From WM-3-3 sp041660045 (lineage in GTDB: Bacteria > Pseudomonadota > Gammaproteobacteria > Methylococcales > Methylomonadaceae), in the NCBI GenBank assembly GCA_041660045.1, contig JBAZXA010000013.1, positions 47,291-111,290 on the forward strand: a stretch of DNA of 64,000 bases, given 5' to 3'. Each line of letters starts with the position of its first letter. The stretch's first letter is position 1. Position numbers and translations under genes: made by a program. Positions 53,853 through 63,960 of this stretch are shown here, piece after piece. Under the pieces are notes generated by a model that saw nothing but the letters and a program-made list of their open reading frames with translations, was not told the DNA's origin and searched no databases.

Positions 53853-56800
53853 TTAGGTACAGCACACAAACGGCACTTCGGTGAGTGGTGACGTACGCAA
53901 TATGCGATATAAACCCAGTTGCGAGCGTAATGGGTCGGCTGCAGCTACCGCTGGTGCCACATTTTCTTTAAGTTGTTTGAAGGTTTCACTTCGCATGCCC
54001 GCAGCAAAGGCCTGGTCGTAGTTGCTGGCAATGGTATTAATGAGTTCTTCTTTCTTGTTTTGAATATCGTTGATGTGTTGATGGATATTGGTGATGTGAC
54101 CAAAAACTTCGACGCAGAGCACGCTAAGCGACGAATCCGCAGGCAGGCCGTAAAGTTCTAGCAGTTCGGCAAGCGTGTTGTTGTCCCATCCGCCATAGGC
54201 TTGCCAAACGGCTTCTTTTTCAAGTGTGAGGGTTTGTTGCATTTGTAGCTGTAGCTGCAACACCAACTCGCCATCGTTGCCAGCCATTTCGATTTTTTCA
54301 CCGAAGGTTTTTCGATGCCGTGAAGGTTGCTTGCGTTCAAGCTGAATTTCGTCAAGCAGAATATTGCGAAAATCCAAACCGTCAGCCTGTTTTACCTGCG
54401 CATAGAGTAAACACCAGATGCTGGTGCGAGGCGGGTTACTGGTGACATTGCGGCCATTAAATACCGCGCGGGCAAACGGTGCCGTAACACGCAACTGTTT
54501 GTCATCGCGATTGACCATACACAACAAATTGGGCGCGGGATGTTGTAGGCCTGCGACGCGCAACGGCCGACCAAAACGCGCTTGTGCCGTACTCCACAAC
54601 CGATCGCTGTGGCCAAAACGAAATTCGTAGGTGAAAAAGCCAAATAATTCCAGGCTTTCATGATGCAGACCCGGTGGTAGCGGCAGCAAATAAAAATGTC
54701 GATTGGTGTCGACAGATTTTTCCATTTTCTGCATGGCATTGAGCCCGGCATGTTCACGCCCTGTTGCAGGTGTAATCACGCGCACAAATTCAGGGTCGAT
54801 GGGCAAATTGCTTTCTTCGGGAATCTCCAGCAAAGCAGGGTCGTTATTGCTGATCAACTGATCGGGCGCGGCGGCGAGTACACGCGCAAACAAATCATCG
54901 TTGGCATCATCGGGTTTGCGATCGAACTCCAGCCACAGATAACGTGTGCGTGCCTGCGTTGCGCTGTATTTTTTATTGCGGACATAAGGGCTAAGTGCGA
55001 TACCCGCACCAACCAGCTTGGGTGTTTGTATGGGGTTTGTGGTTGCAGGTAACAACAACGCAGGGGTTTCTTGTGGTAGGTCCGCGGCCGGGACATGGCC
55101 GTTGTGAAAACGCGCCGTTAACCGATATTTCAGTTCGGTGGTATCGGCAAATTGCCCCAGCGGGGGAGTGCCATCAACAACATCAATCAGCACGATACGC
55201 GTGTATTCGCGATGCACAATGCCGTCGCCGCCTCTTTGTATGGCCTGATAACTTGCGATGCGTTGTACATCGAGACTGCCAAGTGACTGCCAGGGCTTGG
55301 CATCAATATTGCCGACGTCACGCCCTTGCTTGCGGCGACGTTCAAGTATGAAACTTATTCCGGCAAGGCTATCCCAACTCCAGTCCCGTTCCAGAAATAA
55401 TGTGGTGCACACCAGCCAGTGGCCACTCAGTTCATTACTGCCACTAAAGGTAATACTGCTACTATCGGGTGCCATGCTGTGACGTATCAGGTTGCTGCAC
55501 CAGAACACTACACGTTCGCCATTTTCGGCTGTAATCGTAAGATCCTTACCGGCCACATCAAGTTGTTTGGCAAGGCGCTGCAAGATGTTGGGCATGCGCT
55601 CGGGTGTGTTGTTGCCATTGAGTGTTTTGAAAAAGAATGGATTAAGTTGTAACGACGCAGGGTCAGGTTGCAGATAAATACCCTGAATAAATTGCGGATC
55701 ATCAAGCCCTGAATAAAGCGCCGTTTCAACGGCCGATTCACGGCGCAAAGAAAGTGTTATTGGCTTGCCGCGGCGTGCATCCAGGGTGACATCGGTATCA
55801 CTGTAGTTGCCCCAGTAATCTTCAGTGCCATCGCAGCTGGCGCGCAAGGTCACGCGAATATTGCGTGCGGTGGGTAAAATTATCGTGCCTGCGGTTTGGC
55901 TAATTGTGTCATTGTCGGCAACATTGTCGAACGGCTCAGTGGTGTCGCCGAGATTGAGGATGACTTGATCCTTCCAGCTGATGGGAATTTGTAATTGGTC
56001 ATCCGCATTGCCAGCATCAAAATGACGAGTGGTGCGATAAAGCCTGATGTAATTTCGTCGTCCATCATCACTTAATAGGTTATCCATTTTCAGTGTTTCA
56101 ACTTCAACAACAACTTCAACACTTACAACGTCAAGATCTGGAATACCAAAACCGTCGATGGGTTGACTGGCCGCCTGCTTGGCAAAATTGTCGTCGCGGT
56201 TCTGGCGTAGGCGCGTGAGTGCATCATTCTCGGTGTAACGACCTGTATAAAGCACAGCGGGATAACCCAGCAGCGGTCGCTGCACACGAATAACGTCAGC
56301 AGAAAAGTTATCGTCGTCCGTATTGGGCTTGAGTTCGTTGGCATCGTGCCGCAGCAATAATGCGTTCGGTGCCACATGACGTTTGAAATGGGTTTTAGTA
56401 ATTATGCCGGGCAGGTTGTGTTCTGGCGAAGCTGTGGCATCTGGCCCGCCGCCACTCATATCGCGCATACGCACGCGAAACTCATATTGCTTGCCGTATA
56501 AAAGCCGCGTGCTGTAAACCGGCGCTAAATAAGCATCGCTAACTTTCACCGGCAGATTTATTTCGCGGTCGTTGGCGTAAAGTTCTGCTGCACGTTTGTC
56601 GGGGAGCACCATACACTGGTCATTCCAGTTGGCGAAATACATCGGCAGCCAGAAATTGCCCGCGAGTTTGGTGGGGTAAACCTGATACGGCATCTCACCA
56701 TTGAATATGCCACAACCGATATTTTCGAGCGCGAGTTCGCCGTTGCTGCTCACAGTTGTCAAGCTTTCCCAGGTGGGAGCGCCAAACTCGCGAACATCGA

Positions 56801-57923
56801 TGCCAAAACCACTGACGCCCAGCGGCGCATCCAGACGTTTGCTGCCAAGTTTTTCATCCACCGCCAATTGGCGCAAAAACCAGATCAGCAATTGCTCGTC
56901 ATCCCAACCCAGACGTATGCCGATTTCTTTTTGCGGGTGAAAGCCATCGGCTTTTTCTACCAGCAAATTGTGACTTTTCGGTTGATAGCTGTGCACAAGC
57001 CCGGCAAACCCATCCGCGTAGCGCGCAGCTTCAACAAATATATCATCGTAAATACCGTCAGGGTTTTCACCAGCTTTCATTACCGGGAATAAAACCGCAG
57101 CAAATAATTTTCGGGCGTCGCCATTTTTCAGCGGTGGTATACGCGCAGCGTATTTGCGAATAAAGGCATCCTGACCGGGCGCTTCTGATGCGGCTTGCTG
57201 AGCGCTGTAATCACCAGACAGGATGTCGGCATAAATCCAGCCGCCGTGTTCAAGATCAACCTGGCTTAACTGAATACTGGTGCGATAAATCAAGCCAGCC
57301 GCTTCAGCAATTTGCGGTTGTCGCATCAAATGCGCGTAAACCTTGCCCCAACTGACCTTGCCATCACTGGGTGTGAAGGTCGGGTCTGCTTTGTCGTCGC
57401 GCATTGCACAGTGATAGCTATCGTCAGTAACAGCATTGCGCACGCGTGGCGAGGTAAAGTTGAACGCTTCGCGATAACTCACCGGTAAGTATTTGCGCAG
57501 CGCCAATTCCCGTGGCAATGCTGCTTCGGCACTGTGTTGCGCAGCAGCGGCGCGGTCGGCACTACGCGCCTCATCAATGTCGAAATATTTCGGTGTAATG
57601 CCATCGGACTGTTTGGCTTCTTTGAGGGTTTTATAAATATTTTCGATTTGCGCGCTATAAGTCAGCGCCAGTGGCGCGCGCTGCTCTTCATTGGGAGAGG
57701 CCGGTAATTTGCCTGGGAATTCGTTGGCGTTATTCACGACCTTGATGGTGAATTGTGGTTTTATGCTGACAAAAGGCGGTGCCAGACTCACGCCTTCATT
57801 ACGCACATCATCGAGCGGGCTGATATTGCGTGGTAAAAAAACGAGGTTTAGTGTCAGTTTGCCCGCCGCATCGACTTCTTGCGGAAAAGCAAGTAGCGAA
57901 AACCTTGATTTATCTATGGCCAT
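53853..57923 (-). CDS. Giant protein B, unknown function
   Basis: 1356 residues, second gene of a two-gene unit. No signal peptide, membrane helix, Walker motif or hydrolase motif was seen. The N-terminal 230 residues contain a short Ala/Arg-rich helical part (about 115-150); most of the rest looks beta-rich, with many Asp/Asn and aromatic residues. A VSVEVVVEVETLKMDNLL segment lies near 640, and the protein ends in PFVCCT. The ATG follows AAAGGA. GC content and codon choice are visibly higher in GC than in neighbouring chromosomal genes, suggesting transfer. It is probably a structural, surface or toxin-complex-like protein acting with giant protein A, but this is unproven. Confidence 0.75.
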   Translation of the reverse strand: MAIDKSRFSLLAFPQEVDAAGKLTLNLVFLPRNISPLDDVRNEGVSLAPPFVSIKPQFTIKVVNNANEFPGKLPASPNEEQRAPLALTYSAQIENIYKTLKEAKQSDGITPKYFDIDEARSADRAAAAQHSAEAALPRELALRKYLPVSYREAFNFTSPRVRNAVTDDSYHCAMRDDKADPTFTPSDGKVSWGKVYAHLMRQPQIAEAAGLIYRTSIQLSQVDLEHGGWIYADILSGDYSAQQAASEAPGQDAFIRKYAARIPPLKNGDARKLFAAVLFPVMKAGENPDGIYDDIFVEAARYADGFAGLVHSYQPKSHNLLVEKADGFHPQKEIGIRLGWDDEQLLIWFLRQLAVDEKLGSKRLDAPLGVSGFGIDVREFGAPTWESLTTVSSNGELALENIGCGIFNGEMPYQVYPTKLAGNFWLPMYFANWNDQCMVLPDKRAAELYANDREINLPVKVSDAYLAPVYSTRLLYGKQYEFRVRMRDMSGGGPDATASPEHNLPGIITKTHFKRHVAPNALLLRHDANELKPNTDDDNFSADVIRVQRPLLGYPAVLYTGRYTENDALTRLRQNRDDNFAKQAASQPIDGFGIPDLDVVSVEVVVEVETLKMDNLLSDDGRRNYIRLYRTTRHFDAGNADDQLQIPISWKDQVILNLGDTTEPFDNVADNDTISQTAGTIILPTARNIRVTLRASCDGTEDYWGNYSDTDVTLDARRGKPITLSLRRESAVETALYSGLDDPQFIQGIYLQPDPASLQLNPFFFKTLNGNNTPERMPNILQRLAKQLDVAGKDLTITAENGERVVFWCSNLIRHSMAPDSSSITFSGSNELSGHWLVCTTLFLERDWSWDSLAGISFILERRRKQGRDVGNIDAKPWQSLGSLDVQRIASYQAIQRGGDGIVHREYTRIVLIDVVDGTPPLGQFADTTELKYRLTARFHNGHVPAADLPQETPALLLPATTNPIQTPKLVGAGIALSPYVRNKKYSATQARTRYLWLEFDRKPDDANDDLFARVLAAAPDQLISNNDPALLEIPEESNLPIDPEFVRVITPATGREHAGLNAMQKMEKSVDTNRHFYLLPLPPGLHHESLELFGFFTYEFRFGHSDRLWSTAQARFGRPLRVAGLQHPAPNLLCMVNRDDKQLRVTAPFARAVFNGRNVTSNPPRTSIWCLLYAQVKQADGLDFRNILLDEIQLERKQPSRHRKTFGEKIEMAGNDGELVLQLQLQMQQTLTLEKEAVWQAYGGWDNNTLAELLELYGLPADSSLSVLCVEVFGHITNIHQHINDIQNKKEELINTIASNYDQAFAAGMRSETFKQLKENVAPAVAAADPLRSQLGLYRILRTSPLTEVPFVCCT

Positions 57924-57999
57924 GGCAACATTCCTTTCGGGTTAGTTTTTCGCACTACTGGTTTAGGGTTAAGGAATTTCCGGGGCAAGCAGAAACTCC

Positions 58000-60900
58000 T
58001 CACGCAATCTGGCGTGTCTCTTCCCAGCTTTCGCTGAAGCTAAGATTGATGACCAGAAAAATGCTGATATCCAGGCCAAAGGTGACTTGCGCTTTACAAT
58101 TGCAGGGCATGTTGTCACCGGCTTTTTCTATGCTGCCGCGTGCTTCAATCGTGATGGTTACCGCAACAATACCGCCGAGAATTTCGGCGTGACCGCGAAA
58201 ATACAAAATGGCGGTGACAATCACTTTTTGGCTGCTGTCGACGTACACTTCAACACCGACCAAAAACAGCACACTGACATTGGCGATAACCGGCAGCCCC
58301 ACGGTAATTTGCGCGCCAAAACCAAATTTCATGGTCAGCGAAATCAGTGGGCTGGTGTCTGCACGCAAGGTGAGATCTGCATTGCCAACAGCATACACGG
58401 TGGCTGCCGCAAGGCTAACGCACATTACCTGCAAGCCGCCGTGAAATTTAAAAAATGCGCCCGCGGTAGGCAACAATTGTTTGGGATCGTTGGTAACTTT
58501 TAGTGCGGCGTTGAAAAACACACCCAAACTCATACTGGCTTCCAGCTTGAGTGGTGTGGTCGGTGCTTCGTACAGGTTGGCCTCAGGCGGAAAGCGCACC
58601 ATCGCAATTTCTTTGGTGGCTTCGAATTTATACTCCCACAAATTGGCGCTGTTGCTCATCGACACCTGCAAACCTTTTTTCAAAGCATCGCCGTATTTGC
58701 CAGTGCTCAGTGCCGCAAGAATTTCCAGAATTTTGATCACCGCATCAACGGCATCACTAAATTCAATTTCAGGTAATGGCAGATTATTGCCACTGCTATC
58801 GCCGCCATAGTCGGCCTCTTTGCCTTTTTGTGAATTAAAGCTGCCCTTGATCGTCATCAGGCGTGTCAGCGGCCCAAGATCAACCACCATCGCTAGGTTT
58901 TGCATGCGGCCTTTCCAGGTGTCGGCAAGATCGCCGGCAAACGAATCGACGTCAAAATCAAATTTTCCGATGTAATCTTTCGGTGCTTTTTTCGGATTGC
59001 TCGTCGCCTTGTATTCGACATAAATCTTGAGAATGTCTTCAAGATTTACCAGCGGGTATTCAAACGCAGGCAAATCAAAGCGCAGTGCCTTATCGAGTAA
59101 CTCATCACCTTTGGCCTTGATTAGCTTGTAACCCTGATCAAGCAGCTTGCCAGCTTCTTCCTGCGCTTTTATTTCCAGTACTTCGTACAGTTGTTTACCA
59201 AGATTGTCGGCAACGCCGGGTTTAAAAAAGGCCTCTACCGCATTGCCTGCACCGTCTACACCCTTTAGCAGCTGAATCGCAGTTCCAAAACTGTTTTCTG
59301 CATCACCCACATTGGGGAAAATGCTATTGGTATTCATTAAACGATACGCATCCGCTAGCAATGGCGGTGTTTTACTCATCAATGATTCAATGCCGTTCTT
59401 AAATGACGGCGTTAAAAAAAGTACTTTCTGCGTATTCATGTTTTGCAGAAAACCGAAGTTGATCGTGTCAGCATCGGGCACTTTCAGTAAATCATTTGGG
59501 TAGGCTATACGCTGTACGATGTTGGCAATAGCCGGGAATGCATTGCTGTTGGCATTTAATAAACCTTCAGCAATCAGAGGCACGCTGAGTTTGTCGGGCA
59601 AGGGTATAACTTCACCGCTGCCACGCTGGTGTTGCACCAGAGTCCAGCTGCCTTCTTTGGGTAATATCACTGCACCACGTACGGCACCGGCAAAAACCGG
59701 CGCGCCGCCGGCATCCTGTGATGTATTGATATCAAAGCGGTCGATACGCATGCGTTGTTGCGTGCCCGCAATTTTTATCGTGCAGTTGATTGCACCGCCG
59801 ATAGAATTTTTCTCGTAGACAAGCAGGCCTTTTAGGGCCTGAGCATCGATCGGTGCAGCGGGTGGGCTTAATTGCACGTAACCCGTCACACCGGTACAGG
59901 GCACCAGATTATTGTTGCCGCCTTCAACCACGTTATCGATTTCGACATCGCAATCAAAACTGATGCCCTGTAAGATGGCGATTTTTGATTTGGCTGCTTC
60001 TGCGGCAACGGGTAAACCATCGGCGCCTTCATGCCACAGATATACCACTTGTGTGCTAGTGGTGTACGCCTTGGGAATTTCACGAATATTGCGCACGTTG
60101 CGCAAGCCGCGCAGCGGGCCGGGATGAAAACTGAAAGGGTTTGGATGTAACTCGCGAACCTTGTTCTTGGTAACGTTATCCGTCACCGGATATCGAAAAT
60201 CCAACAAGCCGTCACTTTGTGCCTGCCAGCCGCTGTCAACGCGGGCGACATAACCATTGCCCATGCGGAACAAGGTAATGGTGCGCACCACACGAATACC
60301 CCACGGGTACACCATGCTTTTGACTTGCACTACCTCACGACTGGTACGGCCGGTCGCAACATTGAAAAATGCCTGGCTAGTTTGTGCAAACAGCGCGTCT
60401 TTGTTTTCCCAATTGCTGAAAGAGCTGGCACCGTAACCGCTGATGCCAATTTTTTCGAGCGGCACTGCTGGGCGCCCCGGTGGCATATTGTTGGATTGCG
60501 AAAACTCACCGTTGAAAATAATGTCGGGGCTGTGTGCAAGGTTGCTGTAACCGCCGCCAGTGCCACCTGCATCGTTGATGTTATGCAGCTGAAAGGTAAA
60601 ACCTTCAAATAATCTGCCTTCGTTAGCGTTAACACTAACGCCGCCACTAAGTTCAAACTGCATGCCGCCGATAACGTAGTTATCAAATACGGGCGCAATA
60701 TTTGTGATATTGGCTTTTTTGCTTTCAGGTTTGCTACTGTCGAGAAATGTCAGCGCCAACATGCCAAACGGCAAGTTAAATAATGCATAAGTTTTGCCAT
60801 CGTCGCGATTGCGATAACTGCTGACGAGATATTTGGCCATTGGAATGGGTGACAAAGTCACCGCTTCTTTACTGAGATTTCCAATACGCGTAGCAAAACC

Positions 60901-63360
60901 ATCGTTCTGGTAATAATTCCAGCCAATCGGTGGATCAAACGGCGCGCTGGCCGGTACCATTACATCAGGGTTTTCAGGGCTGGGAATTGTTGCACCCGCG
61001 ACAGATTGTGGCGCCGTGGTGTTGAGCACAGGCTCCCAGCTAATTTGAGGCACTGTGAAGGCTTGGGCGTGATGTCCTGCTGCAACAACATCCAGACCAC
61101 GCATTTGTACTGGGAAAACCTGCACGTTGTTATTGTCATCAATATTAATATCGTATTGCCGCGAGACGGTTTGCTGCAATGTGTTATGGCTAAACGAAAA
61201 CGCCACGCCCATCTGGTTTGCTCTGCTGCTGACGTCAATCAACGCAAAGTCATCAAACTTACCTAGTGCAAAATCACTACGTGAAGCCCTGGTTGTAGCA
61301 AGTGAGAACATACCGGCTGCAAAATCAGTTTGCGGGTTTTGCATAGCGGTGGCGGCTGATTGAAATACACTCCCCAGATCTGTTACCAGTTGCGCTGCGT
61401 TTGCGCCGGTGTTTTGGTTAGCACCTGTTGTATTGTTTTGTGTTGAATCGTCGCGTTGAATCTGCAGGTTTTTTGTCAGTGCTGCAAAATGAAAACTCAC
61501 ACCGACCTTGTCATTATCGTTATCCCGTTGTTCCCACTGCACCAGACCAATCAGCCACGCTGCCACACGTCCGCGTGGTGTTACACGCGTAGCGCCCGCC
61601 ACTGCATCGCGACTTCTGAATTGAGATTCCAGCACACCGAGGTTTGCGGCGTAGGGGTCGGGTAGTGTCGGCAAATAACTGAACAGCCCAAAGTACAAAA
61701 ACATTTTACCTTGTTGTAGAGCTGCGTAGTCATCACTCAGTTCAGCAAAAATAACCAATCCATTCGGTGGCGTTACCGTAAAAAGTGCATTATGCATTGC
61801 CAAAGCAATGGGGCGTACCTTGGGAATTTTTTCAGTCGGGAGTTTGTTATCCCACAATATGTTTTCATCAAGCAGTATCAACAATTTTCGATGCTTGCTA
61901 ACGGCAAGCATAAGCAAACTGTTTTTCGAGCGAACTGGAACCGCCTGGCCATTTACTTGCACCGGGCGATCGCAGGCAACATCGGTATTGCAGCTACTCG
62001 CTATCAGTTCGTCGCCTTTTGCGACGGTGTTAAGCAAAAATAAGGTTGACGATGTCAATTGCAGATGCAACGTACTGTAATGCGGGGTGACCTCATCCTG
62101 CCACAGTGAAAAGTCCTGCGTTGCTCCACTGGCATTGGCTTTAAATTCAGTGATTGCAATGCGGCCGGGTTCCCCGATGATAAATGGCTGCAATAAATTT
62201 AAGCGTTGCCCTTGCAATTGTGCCCAACTGGTTGATAAACCCGCTGTGCACAACGCCAGCAGTGCGCCATTGCCGTCTGCTTCCAGCGGTGCCGTTATAT
62301 CGATAGTGGCAACAGGCACGGCCCACCAACTTTGCGCAATGGTGGTGGTACCGCTGACAGAACTAAACGGTGACTGACAATTGCTTGCAGTAAATCCCGG
62401 GTCGCTGCAGAGCAGCGGTATACACAAGCGCCCAAGCATGGGGTTGTAGCTGCAGTTTTGCATGCCGTGAAAGCTGAAATGATTTTGCTGGCCATAAATG
62501 CTCCAGCTACTATTCCCTATGGCTGAAATTGTTTTGTTCAACGCCTGAAAGCTGAAGGCAAAACTCGCTGGCAATTGAAATTGTGCGTTGCGGGCATCGA
62601 TGCCAAACGGTGACGAGGCATCAACACCAAAACTGCTGTTCTGCTCCAGCTCAAAACTGCAACTCGCCTTTGTAGTGCTATTGATCGAGAGTTTGCCCGC
62701 ATCCATAAACGGGTCTGCATTCAAAGTGATTGCGCCGCCTTTTATGCGCAGACCAAGGTAATGCCCAGCAGGCGCGGCGGGGTCAAACAGGCGCGCCAAA
62801 ATCCATATCGTGTCGGGTATAATTTTAAAGTTACGTGTCAGCTCGGGTGTTGCTGGTTTTATTTTTTTGCTAAGATTAAATTCTGCATTAAACAGAATCA
62901 CAGCTTCGGTCTGACCCTGCACATAAAGCGGGATCAGTTTTTTAACCTTGATAATGTCGAAGAAAACCTGTCGATTTGTAAGCCTGTTAACGAAAGGCCC
63001 CAGTGTTGTCGCACGCGAGCCTGCAGCATTGGCGGTAACGCCGCCGCTTAATTGCTGTGTTCGAATTGGAAGCGTACGTATAAACACACGAACATCGGCG
63101 TCGTTGTTTTGCTGCAGCAGACGAACACGTTCGATAATTCGATCGGTTTTTTCAAGTTCGCTGCCAAGATTTGATGACAGTACCAGATCGCTGCGTTCAA
63201 ACAGCAATTCCTGATTACCCAGACCGTCTACTCCCTGTGTTATCAGGGCACTTGCTAATGTCTCTTGTAGTGAATCGAGAGCAGCCTGTTGGTCAGAGCG
63301 AGTAGCACTCAGTTGTGCGGTGAGTGCGGCGAGCATGGCAGAGATTGTGCTGGCAGTCAT
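58000..63360 (-). CDS. Giant protein A, unknown function
   Basis: 1786 residues, first gene of the unit. The N-terminus (1-100) is helical without a signal peptide (MTASTISAMLAALTAQLSA, then heptad-like leucines). A very long beta-rich, Asn/Ser/Thr-rich body with scattered Cys and Trp follows. A helical Lys/Asp-rich stretch lies near 1390-1490 (LGKQLYEVLEIKAQEEAGKL). The C-terminal 170 residues alternate hydrophobic and polar residues (ITVGLPVIANVSVLFLVGVEV), as in amphipathic beta-strands. It contains CNC near the end and stops at TRQIA. I recognise no family. GAGG precedes the ATG at 11 bases. A 76-base gap separates it from giant protein B, so they are co-transcribed. Confidence 0.75.
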   Translation of the reverse strand: MTASTISAMLAALTAQLSATRSDQQAALDSLQETLASALITQGVDGLGNQELLFERSDLVLSSNLGSELEKTDRIIERVRLLQQNNDADVRVFIRTLPIRTQQLSGGVTANAAGSRATTLGPFVNRLTNRQVFFDIIKVKKLIPLYVQGQTEAVILFNAEFNLSKKIKPATPELTRNFKIIPDTIWILARLFDPAAPAGHYLGLRIKGGAITLNADPFMDAGKLSINSTTKASCSFELEQNSSFGVDASSPFGIDARNAQFQLPASFAFSFQALNKTISAIGNSSWSIYGQQNHFSFHGMQNCSYNPMLGRLCIPLLCSDPGFTASNCQSPFSSVSGTTTIAQSWWAVPVATIDITAPLEADGNGALLALCTAGLSTSWAQLQGQRLNLLQPFIIGEPGRIAITEFKANASGATQDFSLWQDEVTPHYSTLHLQLTSSTLFLLNTVAKGDELIASSCNTDVACDRPVQVNGQAVPVRSKNSLLMLAVSKHRKLLILLDENILWDNKLPTEKIPKVRPIALAMHNALFTVTPPNGLVIFAELSDDYAALQQGKMFLYFGLFSYLPTLPDPYAANLGVLESQFRSRDAVAGATRVTPRGRVAAWLIGLVQWEQRDNDNDKVGVSFHFAALTKNLQIQRDDSTQNNTTGANQNTGANAAQLVTDLGSVFQSAATAMQNPQTDFAAGMFSLATTRASRSDFALGKFDDFALIDVSSRANQMGVAFSFSHNTLQQTVSRQYDINIDDNNNVQVFPVQMRGLDVVAAGHHAQAFTVPQISWEPVLNTTAPQSVAGATIPSPENPDVMVPASAPFDPPIGWNYYQNDGFATRIGNLSKEAVTLSPIPMAKYLVSSYRNRDDGKTYALFNLPFGMLALTFLDSSKPESKKANITNIAPVFDNYVIGGMQFELSGGVSVNANEGRLFEGFTFQLHNINDAGGTGGGYSNLAHSPDIIFNGEFSQSNNMPPGRPAVPLEKIGISGYGASSFSNWENKDALFAQTSQAFFNVATGRTSREVVQVKSMVYPWGIRVVRTITLFRMGNGYVARVDSGWQAQSDGLLDFRYPVTDNVTKNKVRELHPNPFSFHPGPLRGLRNVRNIREIPKAYTTSTQVVYLWHEGADGLPVAAEAAKSKIAILQGISFDCDVEIDNVVEGGNNNLVPCTGVTGYVQLSPPAAPIDAQALKGLLVYEKNSIGGAINCTIKIAGTQQRMRIDRFDINTSQDAGGAPVFAGAVRGAVILPKEGSWTLVQHQRGSGEVIPLPDKLSVPLIAEGLLNANSNAFPAIANIVQRIAYPNDLLKVPDADTINFGFLQNMNTQKVLFLTPSFKNGIESLMSKTPPLLADAYRLMNTNSIFPNVGDAENSFGTAIQLLKGVDGAGNAVEAFFKPGVADNLGKQLYEVLEIKAQEEAGKLLDQGYKLIKAKGDELLDKALRFDLPAFEYPLVNLEDILKIYVEYKATSNPKKAPKDYIGKFDFDVDSFAGDLADTWKGRMQNLAMVVDLGPLTRLMTIKGSFNSQKGKEADYGGDSSGNNLPLPEIEFSDAVDAVIKILEILAALSTGKYGDALKKGLQVSMSNSANLWEYKFEATKEIAMVRFPPEANLYEAPTTPLKLEASMSLGVFFNAALKVTNDPKQLLPTAGAFFKFHGGLQVMCVSLAAATVYAVGNADLTLRADTSPLISLTMKFGFGAQITVGLPVIANVSVLFLVGVEVYVDSSQKVIVTAILYFRGHAEILGGIVAVTITIEARGSIEKAGDNMPCNCKAQVTFGLDISIFLVINLSFSESWEETRQIA

Positions 63361-63424
63361 AACTGATTCGCCTCTGTAAGCTGGGGTGTATTGGGAAAAT
63401 AAACCACCTTTTTCTTATGGGATT

Positions 63425-63453
63425 AAGATAGCGGAAACCTGTTTGCTTGTCAA
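63425..63453 (-). promoter_or_regulatory. Sigma70 promoter of the giant gene pair
   Basis: On the minus strand, TTGACA (63453-63448), a 17-base spacer and TATCTT (63430-63425). Transcription would start near 63418, giving a leader of about 58 bases before ATG 63360. Confidence 0.7.
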
Positions 63454-63570
63454 CGTATTCCTAAATTGCGCTAAAAATGGGCAAGATATCAGATAGATCT
63501 GAAGGGGGGCGTAGAACTATACAAGTGTATGCGCCGCGCACGGGAGGATGAGTCTAGATGACCCATAATG

Positions 63571-63685
63571 TGTCATTGCAGTCCTTTCCAGGACACACGC
63601 ACTGACAGCTGAAATTGATCACTATGTTTCGTGACAATTAAGTCTGTATAGTCATCATTAACTAAGTGACTTCACAATAATGGTC
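63571..63685. promoter_or_regulatory. Cluster of GTCA/TGAC words upstream of the giant genes
   Basis: Six GTCA or TGAC words (near 63572, 63603, 63632, 63651, 63667, 63683) occur within about 115 bases, more than chance would give in such sequence. They could be repeated protein-binding sites, either for a regulator or from a decayed transposon end. Spacing is irregular. Confidence 0.3.
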
Positions 63686-63921
63686 AGCAAGGTACCGAAA
63701 GATGCTGATACGATAACGCCTAACTAATATTAAAATAGATGGCGTACAGTATGCTAACTATCGGATATTGGGAGCCTCAGTAATTAATATTGCCTTCGGC
63801 CTGCTCAAATTCTGGGTATTATCGTTAAAAGCTGGCACATGTGACATAACCAGATAGTGTATAGGCGGTGTAGGGGCAAGGGATGTTGTTGGTGGATATT
63901 GGTTGGCGGTTAGCGTAGGGC

Positions 63922-63949
63922 AAAAAAAAGCCCGCCGGATGGGCGGGCT
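63922..63949 (-). terminator. Intrinsic terminator of rRNA operon
   Basis: On the minus strand, AGCCCGCC-CATCC-GGCGGGCT followed by eight T. It lies just downstream of the 5S rRNA 3' end. Confidence 0.92.
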
Positions 63950-63960
63950 TCCTGGGTTGG

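Larger units (their letters stand above)
63361..63921. other. Intergenic region between rRNA terminator and giant genes
   Basis: About 560 bases. It holds the promoter of the giant genes near its left end and a cluster of GTCA/TGAC words at 63571-63690. A minus-strand frame at 63758-64000 overlaps the 5S gene and terminator and is not a gene. No transposase or integrase was found. Confidence 0.55.
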
